64,000 nucleotides of DNA, taken from contig CBDDED010000003.1 of assembly GCA_965226825.1 (NCBI GenBank), forward strand, positions 1,550,001 through 1,614,000, written 5' to 3'. Of the stretch, positions 42,570 through 50,509 are shown one piece after another. Source of the DNA: Io17-Chloro-G2 sp965226825 (GTDB taxonomy: Bacteria; Chloroflexota; Dehalococcoidia; Lucifugimonadales; UBA3495). The number at the start of each line of letters is the position of its first letter. Within the stretch, counting starts at the first letter, position 1. The notes below the pieces were generated by a model. It worked only from the letters and a program-made list of their open reading frames with translations. It did no database searches and was not told the DNA's origin. The translations under genes were made by a program, and so were the position numbers.

Positions 42570-42769
42570 GCCAAAACGAGGGGACGCCCGGCCAATTGGC
42601 GCCGGGCCTTTCGGTGGAGCCGGTGTGGTCCGAAGAACAAGTGGGGCCATGATCGACATACCCCACTCATATCCCGCTTATATCCCGCTGTCGTCCGGCT
42701 CAAGCCCCGCCGGCCGGAAACCGAGGAATCCGCGCCGCGGCTCCCTCGTGTTGTACGCCGTGATTGCCC

Positions 42770-42775
42770 TATAAT
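42770..42775 (+). promoter_or_regulatory. -10 element TATAAT before the cyclophilin gene
   Basis: TATAAT lies 67 bases upstream of the ATG at 42842. TTGTAC at 42751 is too close (14 bases) to act as a regular -35. Confidence 0.4.
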
Positions 42776-42841
42776 TGTTCAGGTTGGCGGCCTGCCCGGA
42801 TTGGTCCGGGGGCCCACACTTAACCAACAAGAGGATTACGA

Positions 42842-43474
42842 ATGCTCCGGTTACTACCCATGCTCGCTTTTTTCACCGCCGTCGTCCTGACAGGATGCGT
42901 GTTGCAACCTACACCGGAACCACCGGGGCCATCGCCAACCACAGACATGGAGACGACCGGGATTTCCAGCGGACCCGCCACCTCAACCACAGCGGAATCA
43001 ACATCTTATACCGCACTGATCAACACCAATCAGGGGTCGATCACCGTGGAGCTTTACGCCGAAGAAGCGCCCCAGACAGTGAATAATTTTGTCGCCCTGG
43101 CTGAAAAAGAGTTTTACAACGGCGTGATATTCCACCGGGTTATCCCTGAATTCATGATCCAGGGCGGCGACCCAACCGGCACCGGCGGCGGCGGTCCCGG
43201 CTATCAATTCGATGATGAGATATCGCCCAATCTGTCGTTTGACTCCCCCGGCATCCTGGCTATGGCGAATGCCGGGCCCGACACCAACGGCAGCCAGTTC
43301 TTCATCACGGTGGCGCCAACCCCGCATCTGACCGGAGGGCACACAATTTTCGGCAAGGTCACCGATGGGCAGGACGTGGCCGATGCTATCTCCATAGTGC
43401 CTACTGCCGGCGCGAACCGCCCCCTCTCCGACGTGATCATCAACACCATAGAGATCATCCGAGATGCGGGATAA
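42842..43474 (+). CDS. Cyclophilin-type peptidyl-prolyl isomerase lipoprotein
   Basis: A 210-residue protein. The signal peptide ends in the lipobox LTGC (Cys19), and a Pro/Thr-rich linker follows to about residue 58. The cyclophilin domain reads YTALINTNQGSITVELYAEEAPQTVNNFVALAEKEFYNGVIFHRVIPEFMIQGGDPTGTGGGGPGYQFDDEI. FHRVIPEFMIQGGD carries the catalytic Arg, Phe and Gln, and NTNGSQFFITVAPTPHLTGGHTIFGKV completes the active site. It should catalyse proline cis-trans isomerisation during folding of exported proteins at the outer face of the membrane. It appears to be transcribed alone. Confidence 0.94.
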   Translation: MLRLLPMLAFFTAVVLTGCVLQPTPEPPGPSPTTDMETTGISSGPATSTTAESTSYTALINTNQGSITVELYAEEAPQTVNNFVALAEKEFYNGVIFHRVIPEFMIQGGDPTGTGGGGPGYQFDDEISPNLSFDSPGILAMANAGPDTNGSQFFITVAPTPHLTGGHTIFGKVTDGQDVADAISIVPTAGANRPLSDVIINTIEIIRDAG

Positions 43475-43528
43475 TCGTCAAGACCGGGGCACAACCAGCA
43501 GAGGAACCGACCAGGGACCAGCGGCCGG

Positions 43529-43619
43529 CGCGTCTACCCGGAGGGTGGGCCGCCGGTTCCCCGATTGACGGGCGCAGCCCCCATGCCGACCCCGCGCCAG
43601 CCCCATGCGGGTAGACGCG
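43529..43619. repeat. 12-bp inverted repeat whose right arm abuts a -10 element
   Basis: CGCGTCTACCCG (43529-43540) and CGGGTAGACGCG (43608-43619) are perfect complements separated by 67 bases. The right arm ends two bases before TATAAT at 43622. It could be an operator, or a coincidence of a GC-rich spacer. Confidence 0.6.
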
Positions 43620-43621
43620 GT

Positions 43622-43627
43622 TATAAT
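43622..43627 (+). promoter_or_regulatory. -10 element TATAAT before the crotonase gene
   Basis: TATAAT in CGGTTATAATGGCC, the same context as at 27232 and 41026, lies 112 bases upstream of the GTG at 43739. Confidence 0.45.
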
Positions 43628-43738
43628 GGCCCGGCGACTCCGCAAACCTGGGCTGCGCCATCCGGCCACGTCCAGGCTGCTCATTGCAGCTTCGTCACCC
43701 AATCCATTCAACTCTAACCGGTCAAAGGGAGAAGCTCA

Positions 43739-44560
43739 GTGCCATTTCAGCACCTCATTTACACTCGGGAAGACGCGATATGTCACCTAACCCTGAACCG
43801 CCCCGAGAAATTGAACGCCCTCGACGCCATTATGATTTCGGAACTTCGGGAAGCCCTGGAAACAATTGAAGCCGACCCGGAGATCCGGGTAGTGATCCTC
43901 ACCGGAGCCGGTCGGGCGTTCTCCGCAGGGTTCGACATCGAGAGGGGTTCCGATCAGGACGATCCCGGTCGCGTGCCGGCCCATCAGTGGCGCGACCATT
44001 TGCAAGGTCACATTGACACCTTTCTCATGATCTGGAACCTGTCCAAGCCGGTTATAGCGGCGGTCAACGGCTATGCCCTGGCCGGGGCCTGCGAGTTGGT
44101 CCAGGTGTGCGACATCAAGATAGCGTCGGACCGGGCGATACTTGGGGAACCGGAGATTCGGGCCGGATTAGGGCCGCCCCTGTTGATTACTCCCTTCAGC
44201 GTGGGCTTGGCCAAGGCCAAGGAACTGTTGCTAACCGGGGATACTATCGACGCCTATGAAGCGCAGCGGTTAGGGATGGTTGGCCGGGTGGTGCCCCACG
44301 ACCAGTTGATGGAAGAGTGCTTGCGCACCGCCAAGAAGATAACGAACATCTCCCAAGTGGGAATCAAGATGAGCAAGATAGCGGTGAACCGGGCCCTGGA
44401 GGGGATGGGGTTTCTTTCCACTATCCAGCACAACCTGGAACTCATGACCCAGTTCGACACCTCGGAGTCCCCGGAACAGGAAGAGTTCAACGCCATCCGC
44501 AGAGAACAGGGCTTACGGGCCGCCCTGAACTGGCGGGATGCCAAGTTCAAGGACCTTTAG
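43739..44560 (+). CDS. Enoyl-CoA hydratase/isomerase family protein
   Basis: A 273-residue crotonase starting at a GTG after AAAGGGAGAAG. Motifs: LNRPEKLNALDAIM near residue 20, GAGRAFSAGFDIERGSDQ near 60, VIAAVNGYALAGACELVQVCDIKIASDRAILGEPEIRAGLG around 100-140, where GEPEI supplies the general-base Glu, and LLLTGDTIDAYEAQRLGMVGRVV near 162-184. It hydrates or isomerises acyl-CoA thioesters. It is unlinked to the three crotonases at 15-17.7 kb. A HIBADH-type gene is convergent 125 bases downstream. Confidence 0.93.
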   Translation: MPFQHLIYTREDAICHLTLNRPEKLNALDAIMISELREALETIEADPEIRVVILTGAGRAFSAGFDIERGSDQDDPGRVPAHQWRDHLQGHIDTFLMIWNLSKPVIAAVNGYALAGACELVQVCDIKIASDRAILGEPEIRAGLGPPLLITPFSVGLAKAKELLLTGDTIDAYEAQRLGMVGRVVPHDQLMEECLRTAKKITNISQVGIKMSKIAVNRALEGMGFLSTIQHNLELMTQFDTSESPEQEEFNAIRREQGLRAALNWRDAKFKDL

Positions 44561-44685
44561 GTGGTGTTTCGCCGCTAACAAGAGCGGGAAACATTCTACC
44601 GGCCACCATTTCAAGACCCGGCCCAGCCGCCATTTCACGACTCGGGCCGGCCACCATTCCAACACTCGCCAAACCGCTTGGGGGG

Positions 44686-45591
44686 TCAGACGCTCCGGTG
44701 GACCTCCACATCAGCCATCTGTTCCAGGATATGCAGGATGGCGGAGTGGTCGGCGTCGGCATCGCCGTGATTCACCAATGTTCCCAGCATTTGCTGGACC
44801 AACGCGGTAACGGGCAAAGGCACGTTCAATTCCTGGGCGGTTTGCAGCACGTTGCGCAGGTCTTTCTGGTGAAGGCGCACCCGGAAACCGGCCCGGAAAT
44901 TCCGGTCCAACATCATGGGGCCCTTCGCTTCCATGACCGCGCTGCCTGCCAGACCGCCGCGGATGGCCTCGAAAACGCGGGCAGGGTCTACGCCGGCCTT
45001 CTGGGAAAGCACCAACGCCTCGCTTAAGGCTTCAATGTTTGCGGCCACGATAACCTGGTTGGCCAGCTTGGTGACCCCGCCGGCTCCAATGTCACCGGTC
45101 AGGACCACGTTGGCGCCCATGACCTTCATCAGGTCGTAGTTTTCGTCGAAAACGCTCTGTTTGCCACCCACCATGATGGCCAGGGTGCCGTTGATGGCTC
45201 CAGGCTCGCCGCCGCTCACCGGAGCGTCAAGCATTTCGACGCCCTTCTTGGCGCATTCAGCTGCGATTTTCTGGGACACCAGGGGAGCGATCGAGCTCAT
45301 GTCGATAACGTGGGAGCCGGGCCGGGCGCCTTCCAAAACGCCCTGGGTACCCAGAATCACCGCCTCCGAATCGGCAGAATCGGGAAGCATGGTTATAATC
45401 CTGGTAGTGTTTTCCGCAACCTCTTTGCTGGACGATGCCCCTTGGGCGCCCTCGGTGACCACGTCCTCAACGGCCTCGCCCACAATGTCGTATACCATCA
45501 GGGAGTAACCCGCTTTCAGCAGGTTTTTGGCCATGGGCCTGCCCATTATCCCCAGGCCGATAAAGCCGATTTTATCTGAGTTGTCAGTCAT
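44686..45591 (-). CDS. 3-hydroxyisobutyrate dehydrogenase family protein
   Basis: GGAGGAACGAAGGA before the ATG at 45591 sets a 301-residue product. The NAD(P) motif is KIGFIGLGIMGRPMAKNLLKAG near residues 7-28. The substrate-binding signature DAPVSGGEPGAINGTLAIMVGG lies near 122-143. GAGGVTKLANQVIVAANIEALSEAL contains the catalytic Lys (in TKLANQ). This is the beta-hydroxyacid dehydrogenase family (3-hydroxyisobutyrate dehydrogenase or tartronate semialdehyde reductase), which oxidises 3-hydroxyacids or reduces semialdehydes. A second family member lies at 56087. Which substrate each takes cannot be read from sequence alone. Confidence 0.93.
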   Translation of the reverse strand: MTDNSDKIGFIGLGIMGRPMAKNLLKAGYSLMVYDIVGEAVEDVVTEGAQGASSSKEVAENTTRIITMLPDSADSEAVILGTQGVLEGARPGSHVIDMSSIAPLVSQKIAAECAKKGVEMLDAPVSGGEPGAINGTLAIMVGGKQSVFDENYDLMKVMGANVVLTGDIGAGGVTKLANQVIVAANIEALSEALVLSQKAGVDPARVFEAIRGGLAGSAVMEAKGPMMLDRNFRAGFRVRLHQKDLRNVLQTAQELNVPLPVTALVQQMLGTLVNHGDADADHSAILHILEQMADVEVHRSV

Positions 45592-45724
45592 TCCTTCGTT
45601 CCTCCGGAGCAGCAAAAACGGTTCACGGTGACGCTTCGACACTCTAACACACCCGGCCTAAGCCACACTAGACGAAGCCCGAAGGCAACCAGGGTCTTGT
45701 ATCTTGAGGTTGGCGCGGTGTCCG

Positions 45725-45753
45725 TTGTTGCCACGTTTGGCGAATGTTATGAT
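45725..45753 (+). promoter_or_regulatory. Promoter TTGTTG-17-TATGAT
   Basis: The hexamers are spaced by 17 bases and lie 36 bases before the epimerase start at 45790. Confidence 0.6.
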
Positions 45754-45789
45754 GTCGCCGAATTTTGATTCTGTGGTGTAGAGGGATGC

Positions 45790-46734
45790 ATGGTTCGAGG
45801 TAAGACCGTTCTGGTAACCGGGGGCGCGGGATTTATCGGCTCCCACCTGGTGGACCGGCTCATCGAAGAAGAATACCGCGTCGTCGTCGTGGACAATCTG
45901 AGCACCGGCAAGCTTAAGAACCTGAACGCCGCGGCCACGCTCCACCACGTCGATATAACCGACCCGATGGTGGGCGAGGTGTTCCAACGGGAGCAGCCCG
46001 ACCTGGTGTTTCACCTGGCGGCCCAGACCAGCGTCGGCCAGTCTATGCGAGACCCGGTGAAGGACTGCGAGATCAACGTTTTGGGCACCTTGCGGCTTCT
46101 GGAGGCCTCCCGCCACTGCGGCATCGAAAAGTTTATCTTCGCCTCTTCCGGTGGGACCCTCTACGGCAACCCGGAGAGCAACCCCTGCTCGGAAGACGGC
46201 CCAATCGTCCCCATTTCACCCTACGGCATGTCCAAGCACCAGGGCGAACTGCAGTTGGAACTGTACCGGCGCCTCCATCTAATGAGGTACACCGCGCTGC
46301 GTTACGGCAACGTGTACGGCCCCCGTCAAGACCCCAACGGGGAAGCGGGCGTAATCGCCATCTTTTCCCAGGCAATGCTGGAGAAGGAACAGCCCCGGAT
46401 TTTTGGCGACGGGGAGCAATCGAGGGACTTCATATACGTGGACGACGTGGTGGAAGCCAATATCTCCGCCATTGGCCGGGGTGACGGCATGGCTCTAAAC
46501 ATCGGCACCGGCCAGGGAACCAGCATCAACTCCGTCTACCGCATACTCCAGGGCATCACCGGCTACGATTGGCCGGCGGCGCACGGCCCGGCCCGGGTGT
46601 CTGACGTTTACCAAATTTACCTGGACAACACCAAGGCAATCGAGGAGATGGGATGGACGACCCAGGCAAGCCTGGAAGAAGGGCTGCTGCGTACCGTGGA
46701 GTCAATCGACCAGGCAATTAAGGCCAACCGCTGA
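45790..46734 (+). CDS. NAD-dependent UDP-glucose 4-epimerase-like protein
   Basis: A 314-residue extended SDR. The cofactor motif is VLVTGGAGFIGSHLVDRLIEEEYRVVVVDNLSTG near residues 7-40. The catalytic Ser/Thr is in FASSGGTLYGNPE and the YxxxK motif is YGMSK. The nucleotide-sugar region reads TALRYGNVYGPRQDPNGEAGVIAIFSQAML, followed by GDGEQSRDFIYVDDVVEANI. These are the strong GalE-like or dTDP-glucose-4,6-dehydratase-like signatures. It should interconvert UDP-sugars for cell-surface glycan synthesis. It is a single-gene unit under its own promoter. The exact sugar is not decided by these motifs. Confidence 0.92.
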   Translation: MVRGKTVLVTGGAGFIGSHLVDRLIEEEYRVVVVDNLSTGKLKNLNAAATLHHVDITDPMVGEVFQREQPDLVFHLAAQTSVGQSMRDPVKDCEINVLGTLRLLEASRHCGIEKFIFASSGGTLYGNPESNPCSEDGPIVPISPYGMSKHQGELQLELYRRLHLMRYTALRYGNVYGPRQDPNGEAGVIAIFSQAMLEKEQPRIFGDGEQSRDFIYVDDVVEANISAIGRGDGMALNIGTGQGTSINSVYRILQGITGYDWPAAHGPARVSDVYQIYLDNTKAIEEMGWTTQASLEEGLLRTVESIDQAIKANR

Positions 46735-46776
46735 CTGAAACCGGGACCGCATAGCCCAGGTCCGGCCCGATCTGGC

Positions 46777-47517
46777 CTACAGCCCGGACAACTCCCTGGT
46801 AAGCAAGACCACGCTGCCCGTACAAATCACCGCCACAGCAACCCACCGGAACTCCCGATGGTTCAGCCTTGACGCCAGCCGAGACCCCAGGGCAAACCCC
46901 AGCAGCACACCCGGCAGCAACGCTCCAATGTTGATCAGCGTGCCCGCTTGGACCAGCCCGGTCCAGGCGTACAGTGCAAAGGCGGCCACTTCAAAGGTCA
47001 GGAAGTACAGGGCCATAGATGCCCGAACCTGCCTGGGTTCCCACCCCTGGGCAATGGCGTAGAAAGCGGCCAGAGGGCCGCCAATGCTCAGGGCGGTGAT
47101 GGACAGGGCAGCCAAAAAACCCGATGCCGCGCCGGCCAATGGATTCTTCAGCCAGGGAATTTGGGCGTTGGAAATGATCAACACCCCCAACCCCAGGACC
47201 GCGACCGCCACGGCGACCCTGAGTGGCCCAGGCCCGGCAGAACCCAGTATCAAGACCCCTACCGGAGCCGCTGCCACGCCGGCCCCAGACATGATGAGGG
47301 ACTGCTTCCAGGGAAGACACCGCCAGGTCTTGGCCAGCAGCAACACCGTCAGAACGGCGATTTCACCGTTAACCAGGACCACCGCAACCTGGGGCTCCAG
47401 CAGCAGCAACAGCACGGGGGTGACCACCAGCCCCAGGCCAAACCCCACCGAGCCCATCACAGTAGCTCCCACAGTAATGATGGCCAAGGCAACGATGAAT
47501 TCTGTAGCGGTCAACAT
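46777..47517 (-). CDS. TauE/SafE family membrane transporter
   Basis: A 246-residue protein from the ATG at 47517; a GTG at 47586 would add 23 Pro-rich residues and no ribosome site is clear for either. About seven or eight transmembrane helices are seen. The first repeat IIAVGATVMGSVGF-like pattern (ITVGATVMGSVGFGLGLVVTPVLLLL) and the second (NPLAGAASGFLAALSITALSIGGPLAAFYA) are the paired TauE/SafE signature. The family exports sulfite, sulfoacetate or related anions. No sulfur-metabolism gene is adjacent, so the substrate is open. Confidence 0.88.
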   Translation of the reverse strand: MLTATEFIVALAIITVGATVMGSVGFGLGLVVTPVLLLLLEPQVAVVLVNGEIAVLTVLLLAKTWRCLPWKQSLIMSGAGVAAAPVGVLILGSAGPGPLRVAVAVAVLGLGVLIISNAQIPWLKNPLAGAASGFLAALSITALSIGGPLAAFYAIAQGWEPRQVRASMALYFLTFEVAAFALYAWTGLVQAGTLINIGALLPGVLLGFALGSRLASRLNHREFRWVAVAVICTGSVVLLTRELSGL

Positions 47518-47647
47518 GGCGGCGTTGGGAATGGGGCAGTAACGGCGAAGGGGAAGGGGCAGGACTGGTCCTGCCGGCGGGGCCACTGAAGATGGTCTTG
47601 GAAATCAACCTGGGAACTTCCCAGCAGGTTTGCAGCCAAGCTAATGG

Positions 47648-48673
47648 TCAGGAATTGAAAACGCCCAACTCCGAGGCAAGACGGAGGGCGGCGTCAATTT
47701 GGACCACCGGCGGCCCATTACGTTCCAGAACGATTTCCAATTGCTCCTCGGGGGTAATTCCGAAGGAGCGCTCCCCGTCCAGGGCCACGGTGCACCAGCG
47801 GCGCTCCACCGGGATTCGTTCTCCAAGGCCCATTATCCGCCATCCTGCGATGCTGACCCAGGGCACGACGCCGGGAGCGATAGGCGCCAGCACCCGGAGT
47901 CTGCCGGAGTCGGATTCAGCGGGCGGTCCTGCGGAGGTTGGGTCCAGGCAACTGTCCACCTGGTAGTTCAACCCAAGGTCCTCGGCCAGTGTCAGCGGTC
48001 GAAGCCTGGCGCCAACAGAGGAAAGCCCGATGCTCAACGGCTCGGCGCGAGTGAGAAACACCTCATAAACGCGGTTCATGTCCCAGATGGCCCGGGTTGC
48101 CACAAACCGTTCCCGGGAGAGAGCAACGTCGACCAGGGCCATGTCCCTGAATTCGCCATTGACGTAGACCTCCAGGGTTTTGCTTACCAGGGTCACCTTT
48201 TCAACGGGCAGGCCGCCCAGGGCAATCAGTCCGGCAACCAGTCCCGCCTGGGTGCCTTCAACCATGGTGGGGAAAACATTGTTAGTACCGGTGGATATAG
48301 GCACCAGGGGCACGGCGCAAGTGCCCCGGGCCACCGCCCGGTTTGTGCCGTCTCCGCCCAAAGTAACCAGGCAGTCAACGCCCACCTCTTCCATAAGTCC
48401 GGCGGCGCGAACGCTGTCTCCTTCCCCGAAGAAGGTCGGCATGTCCAGCAGTTCCAGGTCCAGGCTCAGGCTGGGGTCGTCCCTAGCCCGCTGCACCAGG
48501 TGGGAGCTGTCAGCCATGGCCCAAACTTTGTCTATGCCAACAGCCTCCAATCCCAGGAGAACCCGCTTGACGATGTTGACTTTCTCCCAATCCGGGACCA
48601 CGCGGCCTTGGGCCACCAACCTGCGGATGTCTTTACTGGCGGCCGGATTGGCGATGATGCCCACCGATGCCAA
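47648..48673 (-). CDS. ATP-NAD/AcoX-type kinase family protein
   Basis: AAGGAGG (48680-48686) places the start at the TTG at 48673, so the long frame through the tandem repeat upstream is leader, not protein. The 341-residue product begins ASVGIIANPAASKDIRRLV and carries the NAD-kinase/DAGK nucleotide motif CLVTLGGDGTNRAVARG near residue 105, then LVPISTGTNNVFPTMVEGTQAGLVAG. That GGDGT and GTNN combination is the AcoX/ATP-NAD kinase family, seen with acetoin and other ketoacid dehydrogenase operons. No such dehydrogenase is adjacent here. The phosphoryl acceptor is unknown. Confidence 0.85.
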   Translation of the reverse strand: MASVGIIANPAASKDIRRLVAQGRVVPDWEKVNIVKRVLLGLEAVGIDKVWAMADSSHLVQRARDDPSLSLDLELLDMPTFFGEGDSVRAAGLMEEVGVDCLVTLGGDGTNRAVARGTCAVPLVPISTGTNNVFPTMVEGTQAGLVAGLIALGGLPVEKVTLVSKTLEVYVNGEFRDMALVDVALSRERFVATRAIWDMNRVYEVFLTRAEPLSIGLSSVGARLRPLTLAEDLGLNYQVDSCLDPTSAGPPAESDSGRLRVLAPIAPGVVPWVSIAGWRIMGLGERIPVERRWCTVALDGERSFGITPEEQLEIVLERNGPPVVQIDAALRLASELGVFNS

Positions 48674-48690
48674 TTGACGCCTCCTTCCTA

Positions 48691-48945
48691 CTAAACCGAA
48701 AACCCGACCGGCTAAACCGAAAACCCGACCGACTAAACCGAAAACCCGACCGACTAAACCGAAAACCCGACCGACTAAACCGAAAACCCGACCGACTAAA
48801 CCGAAAACCCGACCGACTAAACCGAAAACCCGACCGACTAAACCGAAAACCCGACCGACTAAACCGAAAACCCGACCGGCAAACCGAAAACCCGACCAGC
48901 TAAACCGAATACCCGACCGGCTAAACCGAAAACCCGGCAGGAAAC
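48691..48945 (-). repeat. 21-bp tandem repeat array, about 12 copies
   Basis: The plus-strand unit CTAAACCGAAAACCCGACCGA is repeated about twelve times with few changes. One copy near 48880 is a base short. The array ends five bases before the ribosome site of the AcoX-type gene. Because the unit is a multiple of three, open frames run through it on both strands (VGRVFGL on minus, LNRKPDR on plus), but these are artefacts of the repeat. Confidence 0.92.
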
Positions 48946-48982
48946 ATAAGACCCGCGTCCAGGGCGCGGCGCAAGCCCTTGG

Positions 48983-48988
48983 TATAAT
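48983..48988 (+). promoter_or_regulatory. -10 element TATAAT before the amidase gene
   Basis: TATAAT in TTGGTATAATGAGC lies about 106 bases upstream of the amidase ATG at 49094. No canonical -35 is visible. Confidence 0.45.
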
Positions 48989-49093
48989 GAGCGGGATTGT
49001 AGCCAGGGCCGGGGACAGCGTCAAACTCGTGGCCCGCGCTCGATCGGCAAAACGCGTGGCAAAATTCAGCCGAATTTCCGGGAGGGACTACCA

Positions 49094-50509
49094 ATGGCCG
49101 ATGAACTCCATTTCAAGCCGGCTACGGAACTTCGCAAATTAATTCAAGCCAAAGAGGTGTCCATTGTCGAGCTAACCGAGATGTTCAACCGGCGCATCGA
49201 GGAATTTAATCCCAAGCTGAACGCCTACCTGGCTGTCTGCCCGGACCAGGCGATGGACCAGGCCAGGGCGGCGCAGGACGCAGTGCAGCGCAGGGAAGAA
49301 TTGGGGCCGCTCCACGGCATACCGGTTTCGGTCAAAGACCTGGAGATGACCAAAGGAATTCCCACCACCGCCGGCTCTGCGTTGTTCAAGGACCGCACGC
49401 CAGACCTGGATTCGGTCGTGGTGGAGCGTCTGCGCCGGGCCGGAGCGATAATCCTGGGGAAAACCAACACCCCCGAATTCGGCCTTTCCGGGACCACCGA
49501 AAACCGGCTGGGCGATGCCTGCCGCAATCCCTGGAACACCGACTGCACTCCGGGAGGGTCCAGCGGCGGCGCGGGAGCGGCCCTGGCTGCCGGTTTGTGC
49601 ACCCTGGCCACCGGCAGCGACGGCGGGGGATCGATCCGGATTCCGGCCAGCTTCAGCGGCGTGTTCGGCATCAAGCCCTCCCAGGGCCGAGTACCCCGGT
49701 ACGGCGGCTACGGAACCGGCTCAGCCAACCATTTCTCCCAGTCAGGCCCAATGTCCCGGACGGTGGCAGACACGGCTTTGCTCCTGCAGGTACTGGCCGG
49801 CTCCGACTCCAGGGACCCCACCACAATGCGCGACATTCCGCCGGATTATTCCGCCGGACTTGAGCAGGGAGTTCGAGGCTGGAAAGTGGCCTGGAGCGCC
49901 GACCTGGGATATGCCGCGGTCGACCCGGAGGTGGCGGCTATCACCCGACAAGCAGCTTGGGTTTTCGAAGAATTGGGTGCAGACCTTCAGGAAACCTCTT
50001 TGACGCTGGAGGACCCTTTCCAGGCATTCTGGGACGTGTTTGCCACTGCGTCATACACGTCTTACAGCCACCTGATGGACCAGCACAGGGATGATTTCAC
50101 CGATTACGGGTTGAGGTCCATGGAGCACGGCGCCAGTGTCACCGGCGCCGATCTTTCCAGGGCGTTGCTCCGGGTAGACCAACTCAGGAGACAGATGGAG
50201 ACCTTCTTCGACGACTATGACCTGCTGATTACGCCCACCATGGCCGTGCCGGCGTTTCCCATTGGCCAGCGTCCTGCGGAGATCGGGGGAAGACAGGTCG
50301 AGCCGTTCTGGGGGTTTCTTCCCTTCACCTATCCGATCAACATGACCGGGCAGACGGCATCCAGTGTGCCCTGCGGGTTTTCGAGCCAGGGCATGCCCAT
50401 TGGCCTGCACCTGGTTGGGGCCAAGGGGAACGAGGCCAAGGTGTTGCAGGCATCAGCGGCATTCGAGCAGGCCAAACCCTGGGCGGACCACCGGCCGCCG
50501 GTCTCCTAG
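49094..50509 (+). CDS. Amidase signature family enzyme
   Basis: A 471-residue amidase with GGGAGGGACTACCA before the ATG. Triad regions: Lys in PLHGIPVSVKDLEMTKGIPTTAGS near residue 80, and PGGSSGGAGAALAAGLCTLATGSDGGGSIRIPASFSGVFGIKPSQGRVPRYG around 154-205, with cis-Ser in GGSSGGAGA and the nucleophile in DGGGSIRIPAS. Aryl-amide- or nylon-oligomer-type amidases share this form. It is closer in length to GatA-like enzymes than the 404-residue paralogue at 31225, but no GatB or GatC gene is nearby. Its stop codon overlaps that of the convergent oxidase by four bases (CTAG). Confidence 0.92.
   Translation: MADELHFKPATELRKLIQAKEVSIVELTEMFNRRIEEFNPKLNAYLAVCPDQAMDQARAAQDAVQRREELGPLHGIPVSVKDLEMTKGIPTTAGSALFKDRTPDLDSVVVERLRRAGAIILGKTNTPEFGLSGTTENRLGDACRNPWNTDCTPGGSSGGAGAALAAGLCTLATGSDGGGSIRIPASFSGVFGIKPSQGRVPRYGGYGTGSANHFSQSGPMSRTVADTALLLQVLAGSDSRDPTTMRDIPPDYSAGLEQGVRGWKVAWSADLGYAAVDPEVAAITRQAAWVFEELGADLQETSLTLEDPFQAFWDVFATASYTSYSHLMDQHRDDFTDYGLRSMEHGASVTGADLSRALLRVDQLRRQMETFFDDYDLLITPTMAVPAFPIGQRPAEIGGRQVEPFWGFLPFTYPINMTGQTASSVPCGFSSQGMPIGLHLVGAKGNEAKVLQASAAFEQAKPWADHRPPVS

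Noticed and set aside
48667..48903. Plus-strand 78-residue repetitive ORF (LNRKPDR units)
   Set aside because: It is the other-strand reading of the same tandem repeat, with no ribosome site and no non-repeat conserved part.
48691..48945. CRISPR array
   Set aside because: The 21-bp units are directly adjacent with no unique spacers, and no cas genes are nearby.
48700..49024. Long N-terminal extension of the AcoX-type protein made of VGRVFGL repeats
   Set aside because: The frame is open only because the repeat unit is 21 bases. A strong AAGGAGG and a TTG lie downstream of the array, and the family domain begins there.
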